A stretch of DNA of 63,836 bases. Origin: an uncultured Prevotellaceae bacterium. GTDB taxonomy: Bacteria > Bacteroidota > Bacteroidia > Bacteroidales > Bacteroidaceae. Below the pieces are notes generated by a model that did not search any database, was not told the DNA's origin, and saw nothing but the letters and a program-made list of their open reading frames with translations. Position 1 is the stretch's first letter. Every line of letters starts with the position of its first letter. A program made the position numbers and the translations under genes. Positions 1-9,510 of the stretch are shown here, one piece after another. Location of the stretch: positions 1 through 63,836 of the forward strand of contig OMWI01000016.1 of NCBI GenBank assembly GCA_900314715.1, given 5' to 3'.

Positions 1-2
1 TG

Positions 3-95
3 AAACGCAATGCATACGGATTCAGAGACGACAGGTATTTTACCCTGAGGCTCTACGCTCTACACGACTGCCGTATCACTCGAAATGTCGGATGA
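3..95 (+). CDS. IS transposase, C-terminal end only (cut by window edge)
   Basis: The only open frame at the left edge encodes 30 residues and a TGA stop at 93-95. It starts KRNAYGFRDDRYF and ends HDCRITRNVG. The RNAYGFR core followed by an aromatic/LRL stretch is, from memory, the C-terminal signature of Bacteroidetes DDE transposases of the ISL3/ISAon1 kind. The rest of the element lies to the left. Its stop is only 25 bp from the end of the convergent rho gene, so the element end must fall between about 96 and 120. The family is a recollection from a short fragment; the frame itself is clear. Confidence 0.6.
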   Translation, partial: KRNAYGFRDDRYFTLRLYALHDCRITRNVG

Positions 96-120
96 ACCTT
101 TTATTCTTCATTCTTCATTT

Positions 121-2112
121 CTATGAATTCATAGACAATAAGAATTCTTCGTTGTTTTGTGTACGCTCCATGCGTTCGTGGATGGTATTCATGGCCTCTA
201 CAGAATTCATGTCGGCAATATACTTACGAAGAATCCACATGCGGTCGAGTGTAGTCTTGTCTTGCAACAAGTCATCACGACGCGTACTTGAAACCACGAG
301 GTTAACAGCTGGGAAGATACGTTTGTTAGACAAGTTGCGATCAAGTTGCAATTCCATGTTACCCGTTCCCTTGAATTCCTCAAAGATAACTTCATCCATC
401 TTACTACCCGTATCTATCAATGCAGTAGCAATAATAGTTAGCGAACCACCACCTTCTATATTTCTAGCTGCACCAAAGAAACGCTTGGGCTTTTGAAGAG
501 CATTTGCATCAACACCACCAGTTAGCACCTTACCTGATGCTGGGGCAACGGTATTGTAAGCACGTGCCAAACGAGTGATTGAATCCAAGAATATCACTAC
601 ATCATGGCCGCATTCCACCATTCGCTTTGCCTTTTCCAACACGATACCAGCAATCTTAACATGACGTTCTGCAGGTTCGTCAAAGGTTGAAGCAATCACT
701 TCCGCATTTACTGTACGAGCCATATCTGTTACTTCCTCTGGTCGTTCGTCAATCAGCAACATCATCAGATAAGCCTCTGGGTGATTGGCAGCAATGGCAT
801 TGGCAATGTCTTTCATCAAGATAGTCTTACCCGTTTTAGGTTGCGCTACTATCAATGCACGTTGTCCTTTTCCTATCGGCGAGAACAAGTCAACAACACG
901 CGTTGACATATTTGTCGTATGAGGATCATTGCAAAGATTATACTTCTCGTCAGGGAACAATGGAGTGAGATGTTCGAATGGAATACGGTCTCTCACGTCG
1001 GCCGGTAAACGTCCATTGATTTTCTCAATGCTTGTCAACGGGAAATACTTCTCACCATCACGTGGAGGACGAACATGACATTGAATCACGTCACCTGTCT
1101 TCAAGCCATAACGCTTAATCAGATTGTTTGCCACATACACATCATCTGGAGAAGATAGATAGTTGTAATCGCTTGAGCGAAGGAATCCATAACCATCGGG
1201 CATGATTTCAAGAACTCCGTTAGCTTCAATGACATTCTCGAAATCATATAATGGTACATTTTCTACTGGTGCTGGTTGATAAACAGCAGGTGGCACTTGC
1301 TGCATCATAGAGGTTGGATTGTCAAACATATCGTAGTTTGGCATTGCTCCTTGGTCTTCTATGGGCAAGTCTATCACAGTGATGAAATCCGTTCCATCTT
1401 GCGGATCGCCTTCCCAAACCTCATCCATAGGAATGCCAGCCTCATCCATCATGTTTTCGTTGTGAGCATTGATCTTTGCTTGCAATTGTTCCAACAACTC
1501 CGCATTACCCTCTTCCATTGCCTGATCATCCGCATATTTCTCTTCTGGAATAGCTTCTGAATCATCCATCTCATCAGATTGGTCGTTAACAACATCAAGC
1601 AAACTGTTCGAAGACTCCATTTCAGAATCTTCCATCATGTCTATATCGGGCACTTCCATAGGAGCTTCAGCATTCTCTTCAAGTGTAGTAGACTCAACAA
1701 CTTCCTTGGGTTCTTCTACAACCTCAGTTTTCTTGCTTTTGCGAGTAGTCTTTCGCTTCGTTGGAGTCTTAGTTTCCGAATTTGTGCTTTGCTTCTCATC
1801 TTCCGCAGGTACTTCATCCTTAAACAATGATGGTTGTTCTACACTTTGCTTGGATTTCTTAGCATCTAAATTCTCACCGTCCTTTCCGTTTACGGAATAC
1901 ACCTTATCAGGATCTTTTTTCGTAATTCTCGAACGACGGCGTTTAGTTGTGGTGGAAGGACTTTCACTACCTTTAATCACAGCTTGCCTATCCAAGATTG
2001 CATAAACAATATCATCTTTAGTGGCACCTGCATTGTACTCAGCACCTAACTCACGTGCGATACCTTCCAACACGGCGATATCTTTCGATAAAAGTTCGTC
2101 TTTACTATACAT
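121..2112 (-). CDS. rho: Transcription termination factor Rho with long acidic N-terminal insertion
   Basis: Hexameric RNA helicase that ends transcription at Rho-dependent sites. At 663 residues it is much longer than E. coli Rho (419). An N-terminal Rho_N helical domain (about 1-48) is followed by roughly 230 low-complexity residues rich in E, D, S and short basic patches ([16 protein letters not shown]). Next comes the cold-shock-like RNA-binding domain (about 290-365, with GYGFLRS), then the ATPase core. The core has a P-loop QPKTGKT near residue 428, Walker B VVIFLDS near 505 and the Q/R-loop segment [17 protein letters not shown]. The long disordered insertion is known in Bacteroides Rho, where it promotes condensate formation; a similar role here is inferred. 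The start [11 protein letters not shown] is the natural N-terminus. A TTTG-N20-TACCTTTG promoter lies about 65 bp upstream, directly after the rpsA terminator. Confidence 0.98.
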   Translation of the reverse strand: MYSKDELLSKDIAVLEGIARELGAEYNAGATKDDIVYAILDRQAVIKGSESPSTTTKRRRSRITKKDPDKVYSVNGKDGENLDAKKSKQSVEQPSLFKDEVPAEDEKQSTNSETKTPTKRKTTRKSKKTEVVEEPKEVVESTTLEENAEAPMEVPDIDMMEDSEMESSNSLLDVVNDQSDEMDDSEAIPEEKYADDQAMEEGNAELLEQLQAKINAHNENMMDEAGIPMDEVWEGDPQDGTDFITVIDLPIEDQGAMPNYDMFDNPTSMMQQVPPAVYQPAPVENVPLYDFENVIEANGVLEIMPDGYGFLRSSDYNYLSSPDDVYVANNLIKRYGLKTGDVIQCHVRPPRDGEKYFPLTSIEKINGRLPADVRDRIPFEHLTPLFPDEKYNLCNDPHTTNMSTRVVDLFSPIGKGQRALIVAQPKTGKTILMKDIANAIAANHPEAYLMMLLIDERPEEVTDMARTVNAEVIASTFDEPAERHVKIAGIVLEKAKRMVECGHDVVIFLDSITRLARAYNTVAPASGKVLTGGVDANALQKPKRFFGAARNIEGGGSLTIIATALIDTGSKMDEVIFEEFKGTGNMELQLDRNLSNKRIFPAVNLVVSSTRRDDLLQDKTTLDRMWILRKYIADMNSVEAMNTIHERMERTQNNEEFLLSMNS

Positions 2113-2178
2113 TATATATAAAATGATTATTTAAAAGAGACGTTTCAAGAACTGTAACGCTCAAATCTTTAACAAGTG

Positions 2179-2210
2179 CAAAGGTACTACTTTTTTTCCA
2201 TACACACAAA
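2179..2210 (-). promoter_or_regulatory. Promoter of rho
   Basis: On the minus strand TTTG (2207-2210), a 20-bp spacer and TACCTTTG (2179-2186) match the Bacteroidetes -33/-7 consensus exactly. The -33 element overlaps the T-tract of the rpsA terminator. Confidence 0.75.
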
Positions 2211-2239
2211 AAAAGGTTCGCTTTTTTTGCGAACCTTTT
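2206..2239 (-). terminator. Terminator of rpsA
   Basis: An 11-bp perfect stem (AAAAGGTTCGC paired with GCGAACCTTTT, 2229-2239 and 2211-2221) encloses a 7-nt loop. On the minus strand it is followed by a T-rich run. It sits 24 bp after the rpsA stop codon. Confidence 0.85.
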
Positions 2240-2262
2240 CAAATTATCGTTGAAGAAACGAA

Positions 2263-4035
2263 TTATTCACCTTTTTCCAACTTAGCTTTCAATTCAGCAA
2301 GTGCATCAATGTCACCAAGTGTTGTTCCAGCAGCTACGTTATTGGCAGCAACTGTCTCTTCCTTCTTAACTGCATGTTTGCGTGGAGCGGCTTTCTTCTC
2401 TTCCTTAGCCTCTTCGAAAGTACGACTGTGAGAGAGGATGATACGTTTGGTATCCTTAACAAACTCGATTACCTTGAATTCGAGTTCTTCTCCTAATTGA
2501 GCTTGTGAACCATCTTCCTTTACCAAGTGCTTTGGAGTAGCGAAACCTTCACCACCTTCATTCAAGGAAATCACGGCGCCCTTATCCATCATATCGGTAA
2601 TCTTACCAGTATGAACGCTACCAGGAGTGTAAAGAGACTCGTATGTATCCCAAGGATTATCCTCGAGTTGCTTGTGACCGAGAGAGAGACGACGGTTTTC
2701 CTTGTCGATTTCAAGAACCAACACATCAATCTCAGCACCTTGTTGTGTAAACTCTGAAGGATGCTTAACTTTCTTCGTCCAAGAGAGGTCGCTAATGTGA
2801 ATCAAACCATCTACACCTTCTTCGAGTTCTACGAAGATACCGAAGTTAGTGAAGTTGCGAACCTTAGCCACATGCTTGCTTCCAACAGGATATCTTTCCT
2901 CGATATTCTCCCATGGATCAGCCTTGAGTTGCTTAATACCAAGAGACATCTTACGCTCGTCGCGGTCGAGAGTCAAAATAACAGCCTCTACCTCATCACC
3001 AACGTGCATGAACTCTTGTGCAGAACGCAAGTGCTGGCTCCAAGACATTTCACTAACGTGGATAAGACCTTCAACGCCAGGAGCGATTTCTACAAATGCT
3101 CCGTAGTCAGCGATAACGACAACCTTACCCTTCACGTGGTCACCAACCTTCAAATCTGCATCCAAAGCATCCCATGGATGTGGAGTGAGTTGCTTCAAAC
3201 CAAGAGCGATGCGCTTCTTCTCGTCATCGAAGTCGAGAATAACAACGTTAATCTTCTGGTCAAGAGCAACAACTTCATGTGGATCACTTACGCGACCCCA
3301 AGACAAGTCTGTGATATGTACGAGTCCGTCAACACCACCGAGGTCCACGAATACACCGTAGCTGGTGATATTCTTAACGGTACCTTCGAGGATTTGACCT
3401 TTCTCGAGCTTAGAGATAATGTCTTTCTTCTGTGCTTCCAACTCAGCCTCGATAAGAGCCTTGTGAGAAACAACAACGTTACGGAACTCTTGGTTAATCT
3501 TAACGATCTTGAATTCCATGGTCTTGCCTACGAATACATCGTAGTCACGTATAGGATGAACATCGATTTGGCTACCTGGTAAGAATGCTTCGATTCCAAA
3601 TACGTCAACAATCATACCACCCTTCGTACGACACTTGATGTAACCTTGTACGATTTCCTCATTGTCAAGGGCAGCGTTAACGCGTTCCCAACTCTTGCTC
3701 AAACGAGCTTTCTTGTGAGAGAGAACCAATTGACCTTTTTTGTCTTCCTGATTTTCTACGTATACCTCAACGGTATCGCCAACCTTCAGGTCAGGGTTGT
3801 AACGAAATTCTGATGCAGCGATAACTCCATCGCTCTTGTAACCGATATTAACGATAACCTCTTTCTTATCGATAGAGATTACTTTACCATCAACAACTTG
3901 ATGATCAGCTACCTTGTTAAGTGTTTCATCGTAAGCCTTTTCAAGATCTTCTTGACTTACGTTTGCGATTGTACCATTCTCGAACTCTTCCCAATTGAAG
4001 TCCTGTAATGGTTCAACGTTTTTAAAGTTTGACAT
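2263..4035 (-). CDS. rpsA: 30S ribosomal protein S1
   Basis: RNA-binding ribosomal protein that unfolds mRNA on the 30S subunit. The 590-residue product has six S1 OB-fold repeats, at about 43-110, 125-192, 210-280, 297-367, 384-454 and 470-540. Repeats 3-5 contain the recurring cores YGVFVDLGGVDGLVHITDLSW, ADYGAFVEIAPGVEGLIH and FTNFGIFVELEEGVDGLIH, each followed by a (R/K)x(S/A)LGxKQL segment. The C-terminal tail is Lys/Glu/Ala-rich. Length and repeat number are normal for the family. It is monocistronic: it has its own promoter (-7 box 4123-4130), a 5' leader of roughly 80 nt and a strong terminator before rho. Confidence 0.98.
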   Translation of the reverse strand: MSNFKNVEPLQDFNWEEFENGTIANVSQEDLEKAYDETLNKVADHQVVDGKVISIDKKEVIVNIGYKSDGVIAASEFRYNPDLKVGDTVEVYVENQEDKKGQLVLSHKKARLSKSWERVNAALDNEEIVQGYIKCRTKGGMIVDVFGIEAFLPGSQIDVHPIRDYDVFVGKTMEFKIVKINQEFRNVVVSHKALIEAELEAQKKDIISKLEKGQILEGTVKNITSYGVFVDLGGVDGLVHITDLSWGRVSDPHEVVALDQKINVVILDFDDEKKRIALGLKQLTPHPWDALDADLKVGDHVKGKVVVIADYGAFVEIAPGVEGLIHVSEMSWSQHLRSAQEFMHVGDEVEAVILTLDRDERKMSLGIKQLKADPWENIEERYPVGSKHVAKVRNFTNFGIFVELEEGVDGLIHISDLSWTKKVKHPSEFTQQGAEIDVLVLEIDKENRRLSLGHKQLEDNPWDTYESLYTPGSVHTGKITDMMDKGAVISLNEGGEGFATPKHLVKEDGSQAQLGEELEFKVIEFVKDTKRIILSHSRTFEEAKEEKKAAPRKHAVKKEETVAANNVAAGTTLGDIDALAELKAKLEKGE

Positions 4036-4099
4036 GTTAATTAATTAAAAATTGTTTAAAACTAATAAAGTTAGACTTTATGTGAATTCTCTTAGGCAA

Positions 4100-4130
4100 T
4101 GGCTAAAGAGCCAAAGCGAGTGCAAAATTA
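4100..4130 (-). promoter_or_regulatory. rpsA promoter and leader hairpin
   Basis: A -7 box TAATTTTG lies at 4123-4130 on the minus strand; no clear TTTG -33 box was found. Within the first transcribed nucleotides TGGCT-CTTT-AGCCA (4100-4113) can form a 5-bp hairpin. S1 represses its own translation in enterobacteria; whether this hairpin acts that way is unknown. Confidence 0.45.
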
Positions 4131-4227
4131 CACCAATTAAATAATATAGGAAAAAATAGTTGAAAGTTTCCTTCTGGAATTACATTTTTTTAACCAAATT
4201 AATCCTAAATCCATCATAGAAACTCAT

Positions 4228-4926
4228 TTACTTATCCATTACGGGACGTATAGAGCAGCCATCTGGACGAGGTTTCGGATTCCATCCCTTGTATCTTTCG
4301 ATAAGCGCTAATATAAAAGCATTACCTGCTTTATTGCGTGTTTCTGCCGTTCCCGACCAATAACAACCATACAAACCACGGTCGTATAGGTCCTTTTCTT
4401 TTCTATAACCACTATTGGGGAAGAATATAGTATTACCATTACGAGCGATGAACTTTACGCCTTGCACTCCGTTGACTTTTATCCATACATAATCGCATCT
4501 TGTACACAATTCCCTGATTTCTTCTTGGGTAGGCATTCTCCATTTTCCGCCCCACTTCACATGTGCCACATCATATTCCGTACCACTAATCACCTTGCCT
4601 AACTTATGACAAGTTTTTCTCGTACCGTCACTATGCTTGTAAGTAGACCAATCATAGAAATCTTTTTTTTCCAATTCACCCCATGCATAATAATCCCCAT
4701 ATCCTTCTGGATAAGAGGCTCCCATGTTATGGCTTGCCCATAAAACACTTAGTCCCAAGTCAATCGGTTCACCTGGCGTTTCCTCTTGTTGAGAAAAAGA
4801 GTTATAAACAATGTCTTCAATCGACATATACATCATGTTTGTCGCATGGTTATTTAGTGTTTCTTTCGTGGTAAACATTCCATGCAACAATGGAATAAGC
4901 ATTAATAATAGAAATTTAGGTTTCAT
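4228..4926 (-). CDS. Secreted protein with FISUMP/C-type-lectin-like domain, function unknown
   Basis: 232 residues. A short hydrophobic N-terminus (KFLLLMLIPLL) suggests export. Residues 56-230 show the pattern of the Fibrobacter major paralogous domain widespread in Bacteroidetes: DLGLSVLWASHNMGA, then YGDYYAWGE, then WRMPTQEEIRELC, then GVKFIARNGNTIFFPNSGYR, then YGCYWSGT and a final GCSIRPV. The family resembles the formylglycine-generating/C-type lectin fold; no enzymatic role is established. It begins 16 bp after the tamB stop on the same strand and may be read through from tamB. No lipobox is seen. A clean hairpin terminator was not found before rpsA. Confidence 0.7.
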   Translation of the reverse strand: MKPKFLLLMLIPLLHGMFTTKETLNNHATNMMYMSIEDIVYNSFSQQEETPGEPIDLGLSVLWASHNMGASYPEGYGDYYAWGELEKKDFYDWSTYKHSDGTRKTCHKLGKVISGTEYDVAHVKWGGKWRMPTQEEIRELCTRCDYVWIKVNGVQGVKFIARNGNTIFFPNSGYRKEKDLYDRGLYGCYWSGTAETRNKAGNAFILALIERYKGWNPKPRPDGCSIRPVMDK

Positions 4927-4942
4927 GGTATCTTGTTTTTAG

Positions 4943-7900
4943 TTATTCTTTATCTCTAACCTTCTTCTTCTTTTTCTTCTTAGTTCCAAACAAGTCGCTC
5001 AATCCATTAAAATCCTTTTTCATAATCAAGCCAACGCCTTGCGTCGTCAAACTATTTCGAGTGAAATAGCGATCGTTGGTCTGATTGTAAACCTTAATGG
5101 CGAGATTACCGTTTGGATAGAGCAAATAGCGAATATCGAAATCACCGATAAAACTACTTGTAGCATTCACGTTGTCACGATAGCCAAACTGACCGTTAAT
5201 CAACAAGCGATTGTTCAATAATCGTCCACTCAACAATCCTTCATATTCGGCATTGTTAAATCCCTCATTTCCCGTTGAAATGTTAGCACCGAAGTTCCAA
5301 TTGTTATTCTTAATAACTGAACCCAACACATTATTTAATTGTTGGCTAATCGTTCCGCTAAGAATACTTTGCATGGCCAAACTTGTCTGACTATAAGGCC
5401 CTGTGCTTTCAGACGTTGCATTGTTGGCATCTTGATTATAGAACCTACCGATAGCCAACAAATACAATACTTGTTGATTGCGTTCTTCGCCACTATTCAC
5501 GATGCTGTAAATCATCTGTTTTGCATCTGTTCCCACGGTAGGCATGTCGAAGTCGAATTCTATGCTTGGCGAGTTTGGTGTTCCCGTAATATCCATCAAG
5601 CAATCTACACGAATATTGTTGCTCGAAAAACTCTTGCCGATGCTCAAGTCAGACAAGCTAACTCCATTCAACGTATACAAGGCCTTTAAGTTAAGCACCG
5701 CTTGATATGGGTCGCCTCCAAAGCTGATAGAACCACCTTGTTGGAATTGGAAATCACGCTTGATGACATTCTGAATTGTCAATTTATAGACACCATGATC
5801 TACGACAAAGTTGCCAAACATGTCAAAACTACCCTTATTATAATAAGTTGCACGAAGCACACCATTACCGTTTAGTGATATATAATCACCACTCTTCGGG
5901 TCCATAATCAACTTAAGCGTTGCCGAAGGAGTGGTATTGATAAGGAAGTTGATATGTATATCACTATCCATATTATATGTTTGAGCGCCATAAACGATAT
6001 GTTTACGAGTGCTAAGTGTATCGTTTACGAAGCCTAAAGATAGTGTATCGATTCGAGCACCCCAACGAATGAATTCCTGATTGTTGATTGCGCCAGGAGA
6101 AGCCACGTTATATACGATTTGCGAACCATCATTTGGCGTCATGTCAACGTCAATAGTAACCTCCCCACTCTTACCTACTATTCGGCAATCTCCCGTTCCA
6201 TATACCGTTCCACAGAACGTATTGTCTCCGAAATCCTTAAAGTCATAAGCCAATAAATTCTGTGCATTCACATTCAAGTCATACGATAAGTTGGTCAGAC
6301 TTTCATGATTCACGCTTCCTGTGACAATTCCGACATGTCCAAATTGGTCGTATATCGTATCATTACTGAATATTATATGGTCGGGAATCAAACGTATCGT
6401 GTCGTTATGAAGCGTATACGTGGTATTCAAACTACTAATCGTGATATTTCCGTCAGCCACCGCTTGACCTTTTAAGTTAAGGTCGCTCAATGCGCCAAAT
6501 AGCGTTAAATCGCCCGAACCACGTGCTTCCACGTCTTCCATGAAACTTCCACAGAAGCTCTCCAAGAATTCCAAACGAGCATGGTGTGGACAAATCAGAA
6601 GTTCAAGGCTATCCCGTTGGGGAGATACATAACCGTTAACCGTAGTAAAGGCACCTTCCACATCTTTGGCAACAGCATTAATGTCTATTTGTTCTGTCTC
6701 ATTGTTCAAGAAGGCATCAGCTGTCAATACTCCCAACCTACCATCTTCAAACCTGAAATCATTCACGGTCAGATGTGCGGAAGCCTCGGGATGGTCGAAA
6801 ACACCTGCCACATAAGCCTTTCCGGAAGCATACCCACTAAAGGAGACGGCATCGAAATCCACCAAGTCAAGGATGTAACTCACATTCACGTCTTTTAAAT
6901 CAACGAAAAGAGAATCTCCGATATTTTTTGTCAACAAACCATCTACGATAACATGCTGTTTATCATGGCGAACGGCGAAATGGTCAACGAGGATTTCATC
7001 CTTTTTATATACTACATTACTGGGTTGAATCTCCCAAATCGTATCACCTATCTGCAAGTTCGAGGGATGAATGTCAATATGTGCGGCATTCGTGCCTTCC
7101 TCTGATTCAAAGAAACGAGCATCAAGATTCAGATTACCTTTCAAAGGTCGTAAATCGTGCTCGTTGATAATATCTACGCTTGTTGACAATTTATTGTTAA
7201 TGGCGTCAGCCTTCACGTCTAATGATAATTTCCTACCCAATTCATCCATTTTTTCCAATTGCGCAACCGCCCGAAGTGTATCATTGGGAGTGGAAATCTT
7301 AACCTTCGCATTGACGAATTGATCACCATCGTAAATAAAATAAGGAGATGTAGCCAACAAATCCAATGAATGCGCCCTATCATCCAAGTTTCCTTCAAGG
7401 TGGATGGGTGAATCCAAATCCAAAGGAATATCAAACACGTCTTTCAGCCAATCGCTCTTGAATAACGTGGCGTTTATCTTAAATTGATTATCACGATGGT
7501 TGGAATACTTAGGCAAGCCAGGTAGCGTTGGCAACTTCTCTCCCACAAGATTCGTAATGCTCTGTATGATGGTTCTATAGTCATAATCACCCAAAATTTC
7601 GATACTTGCAAAGTCACTCATCATTTCAAGGAAACGTCCTTGTTCATCATCTCCCGCCTCTACATGAAAGTTATCCAACTCATAATGTCGCTCTTCTGAA
7701 TCCATCACGAAATGATTGACATCTATCATTCCATCCAATGTTTCTAAGGAATTACCTTGTATGTTTGCCACTAAATCGAAATCAAACTTCGTACCAGGCC
7801 ATTTGTTCGACAAATTCAATGCGGAGAGGTCGAGTCTTCTTACCTCTGCCTCTACATTCGCAGAAGATTTCCTCCCTTGATCAACAACTTTACCCACTAA

Positions 7901-9379
7901 ATCGATTTTGGCATTTGGGTCATCAATGGCAAATTTACCCTCCATCGTGCCGTTTTCGTAAGAACCATCTAAATCTATATTATTGAAAGTATAGTTGTTG
8001 TAATCAAATTTCAATACTTTTCCCTTTGCCTTCACCTGCGGTTTCTTATTGGCAAACAATTTTCCGTCGAATTGGATATTCGCTATTATCTCATTGAATT
8101 TGGTATCATCAAGAATCTGACGCAAATTGATTCCCGAAGTTTCCACCTTGCCTAAGAAATTCATTCCTTTTTTATCTAAGGAAAGATTGGCATTTCCAGC
8201 ACCCGTCTTCAACAACCCATTCATCGACAAATCGTTACTTGAACCACCTAAATTACCCGTGAAATCAATGTCGCCTATCCTTGTCAATTCTTTCGGAATG
8301 CTGAATTTCGCTCCTAAATTATCCGAAAGGAACTTGATTCCACCTTCACTAAACTTGACTTTCGTTATATGTGTCGACCATCGAGGCTTTGAAGACAAGT
8401 CTGCCAACGAACCATACGCATTCAAGTTGATGCTTCCCTTTTCAGAACTAATCTCAATATCCTTGACATTCAATAAATCTTGTGTTCCAGAAATCGATGT
8501 TTTCAAGTAAATAGGATTCTTGAAATTACGCAATAATGGTACAAAACAACTGATGTCTGAGGGTGTTATCTTGGATTGTTCAATACCTCCACTAATACTT
8601 AAAGTAGACAAGTCTAACTGATTGTCTTTCATTTGGAAAGTGGTATTGATAGGTTCAAGCGTCAGATTCGTATTAGGCAACTTCAACTGGAAGTTCTCCA
8701 AGGAAGCTGATTGTTTATTGGCAGCCAACTTAAAAGACAATGCTCCCACATCCAAACCTGCCTTTTCCTTGAACGATAACCTCTTTAGATTCACGTTTAA
8801 TGAATCGTCGGTCAAAGTATTCAGAATCACGTGAGCGCTGATATCAGTCAGAAGAATGTGCTCCAAAGCAAATTCCTGATGCTTGGGAGCAACGTCTAAT
8901 TGATCGTACTTCACCCTTCCATGACGCACAATCAACGAGCCAATCGACAAATCCAATGGTGTGTGCGATGTAGTGTCCTTTGACGCAAGCGAATCTAATA
9001 CAAATTGGAAATTAGGTTTGGTATTCGCATCTCGTTTATATAGATTTGCATTCAAGCCAAACAATTGCGCAGAAGTAATCACTATCTTCCCTTTCATGAG
9101 ATGAAAAAGTCCGATGTTCACCGACATTCTCGTAGCTTCCAACATCGTCTTTCCCGTTTGGTCTTGCATATAGACACCATCAATGACAAGACGATTCAAG
9201 AAACCCAAGTCAACACGGTCTACCGTGACCTTTGTTCCAAACTTTTCCGAAAGAACTTCACCTACTTTATTTCCAATCAAATCTTGTACTGCTGGTATAT
9301 GTAGCAGTACTATCAGGGAAACATACAATCCAACGATAGTCCATATTCCCCCACGAATAATATTTTTTAGGTTATTCAA
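4943..9379 (-). CDS. tamB: Translocation/assembly module TamB-like protein (DUF490)
   Basis: Very long (1478 residues), with one N-terminal membrane anchor (about 8-30, GGIWTIVGLYVSLIVLLHI) and then a repetitive beta-rich AsmA/TamB body spanning the periplasm. The C-terminal TamB domain (about 1080-1450) includes the segment with DYISLNGNGVLRATYYNKGSF. The tail is KKKKKKKVRDKE. TamB-like proteins bridge inner and outer membranes and take part in lipid transport or outer-membrane protein assembly. No ATG exists near the anchor: the frame opens with TTG at 9377-9379, and a later start would delete the anchor. The putative -7 box TAATTTTG at 9387-9394 would put the transcript start within a few bases of this TTG. 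The gene is divergent from nqrA. Confidence 0.88.
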   Translation of the reverse strand: MNNLKNIIRGGIWTIVGLYVSLIVLLHIPAVQDLIGNKVGEVLSEKFGTKVTVDRVDLGFLNRLVIDGVYMQDQTGKTMLEATRMSVNIGLFHLMKGKIVITSAQLFGLNANLYKRDANTKPNFQFVLDSLASKDTTSHTPLDLSIGSLIVRHGRVKYDQLDVAPKHQEFALEHILLTDISAHVILNTLTDDSLNVNLKRLSFKEKAGLDVGALSFKLAANKQSASLENFQLKLPNTNLTLEPINTTFQMKDNQLDLSTLSISGGIEQSKITPSDISCFVPLLRNFKNPIYLKTSISGTQDLLNVKDIEISSEKGSINLNAYGSLADLSSKPRWSTHITKVKFSEGGIKFLSDNLGAKFSIPKELTRIGDIDFTGNLGGSSNDLSMNGLLKTGAGNANLSLDKKGMNFLGKVETSGINLRQILDDTKFNEIIANIQFDGKLFANKKPQVKAKGKVLKFDYNNYTFNNIDLDGSYENGTMEGKFAIDDPNAKIDLVGKVVDQGRKSSANVEAEVRRLDLSALNLSNKWPGTKFDFDLVANIQGNSLETLDGMIDVNHFVMDSEERHYELDNFHVEAGDDEQGRFLEMMSDFASIEILGDYDYRTIIQSITNLVGEKLPTLPGLPKYSNHRDNQFKINATLFKSDWLKDVFDIPLDLDSPIHLEGNLDDRAHSLDLLATSPYFIYDGDQFVNAKVKISTPNDTLRAVAQLEKMDELGRKLSLDVKADAINNKLSTSVDIINEHDLRPLKGNLNLDARFFESEEGTNAAHIDIHPSNLQIGDTIWEIQPSNVVYKKDEILVDHFAVRHDKQHVIVDGLLTKNIGDSLFVDLKDVNVSYILDLVDFDAVSFSGYASGKAYVAGVFDHPEASAHLTVNDFRFEDGRLGVLTADAFLNNETEQIDINAVAKDVEGAFTTVNGYVSPQRDSLELLICPHHARLEFLESFCGSFMEDVEARGSGDLTLFGALSDLNLKGQAVADGNITISSLNTTYTLHNDTIRLIPDHIIFSNDTIYDQFGHVGIVTGSVNHESLTNLSYDLNVNAQNLLAYDFKDFGDNTFCGTVYGTGDCRIVGKSGEVTIDVDMTPNDGSQIVYNVASPGAINNQEFIRWGARIDTLSLGFVNDTLSTRKHIVYGAQTYNMDSDIHINFLINTTPSATLKLIMDPKSGDYISLNGNGVLRATYYNKGSFDMFGNFVVDHGVYKLTIQNVIKRDFQFQQGGSISFGGDPYQAVLNLKALYTLNGVSLSDLSIGKSFSSNNIRVDCLMDITGTPNSPSIEFDFDMPTVGTDAKQMIYSIVNSGEERNQQVLYLLAIGRFYNQDANNATSESTGPYSQTSLAMQSILSGTISQQLNNVLGSVIKNNNWNFGANISTGNEGFNNAEYEGLLSGRLLNNRLLINGQFGYRDNVNATSSFIGDFDIRYLLYPNGNLAIKVYNQTNDRYFTRNSLTTQGVGLIMKKDFNGLSDLFGTKKKKKKKVRDKE

Positions 9380-9386
9380 ATCACTG

Positions 9387-9394
9387 CAAAATTA
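9387..9394 (-). promoter_or_regulatory. -7 box upstream of tamB
   Basis: TAATTTTG on the minus strand, only 8 bp before the TTG start of tamB. The -33 element is weak. If used, the mRNA would be leaderless or nearly so. Confidence 0.45.
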
Positions 9395-9457
9395 CTATAT
9401 TTCATGTGATTTAGAAAGAAAACCCCAAAAAAAATTCCACCAATTGTAAATTTTCAC

Positions 9458-9465
9458 TATATTTG
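9458..9465 (+). promoter_or_regulatory. -7 box of the nqr operon
   Basis: TATATTTG matches TAnnTTTG and lies 45 bp before the nqrA ATG. It shows that in-frame TTG codons further upstream cannot be the nqrA start. The -33 element is not obvious. Confidence 0.55.
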
Positions 9466-9510
9466 CACAGTATTTCGTTTGAGAGAATTATTTATATCAT
9501 ATTTTTATTT

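Noticed and set aside
9463-9510. Earlier TTG start of nqrA
   Set aside because: It lies inside the -7 promoter box; NqrA proteins begin MANVIKLRKG.
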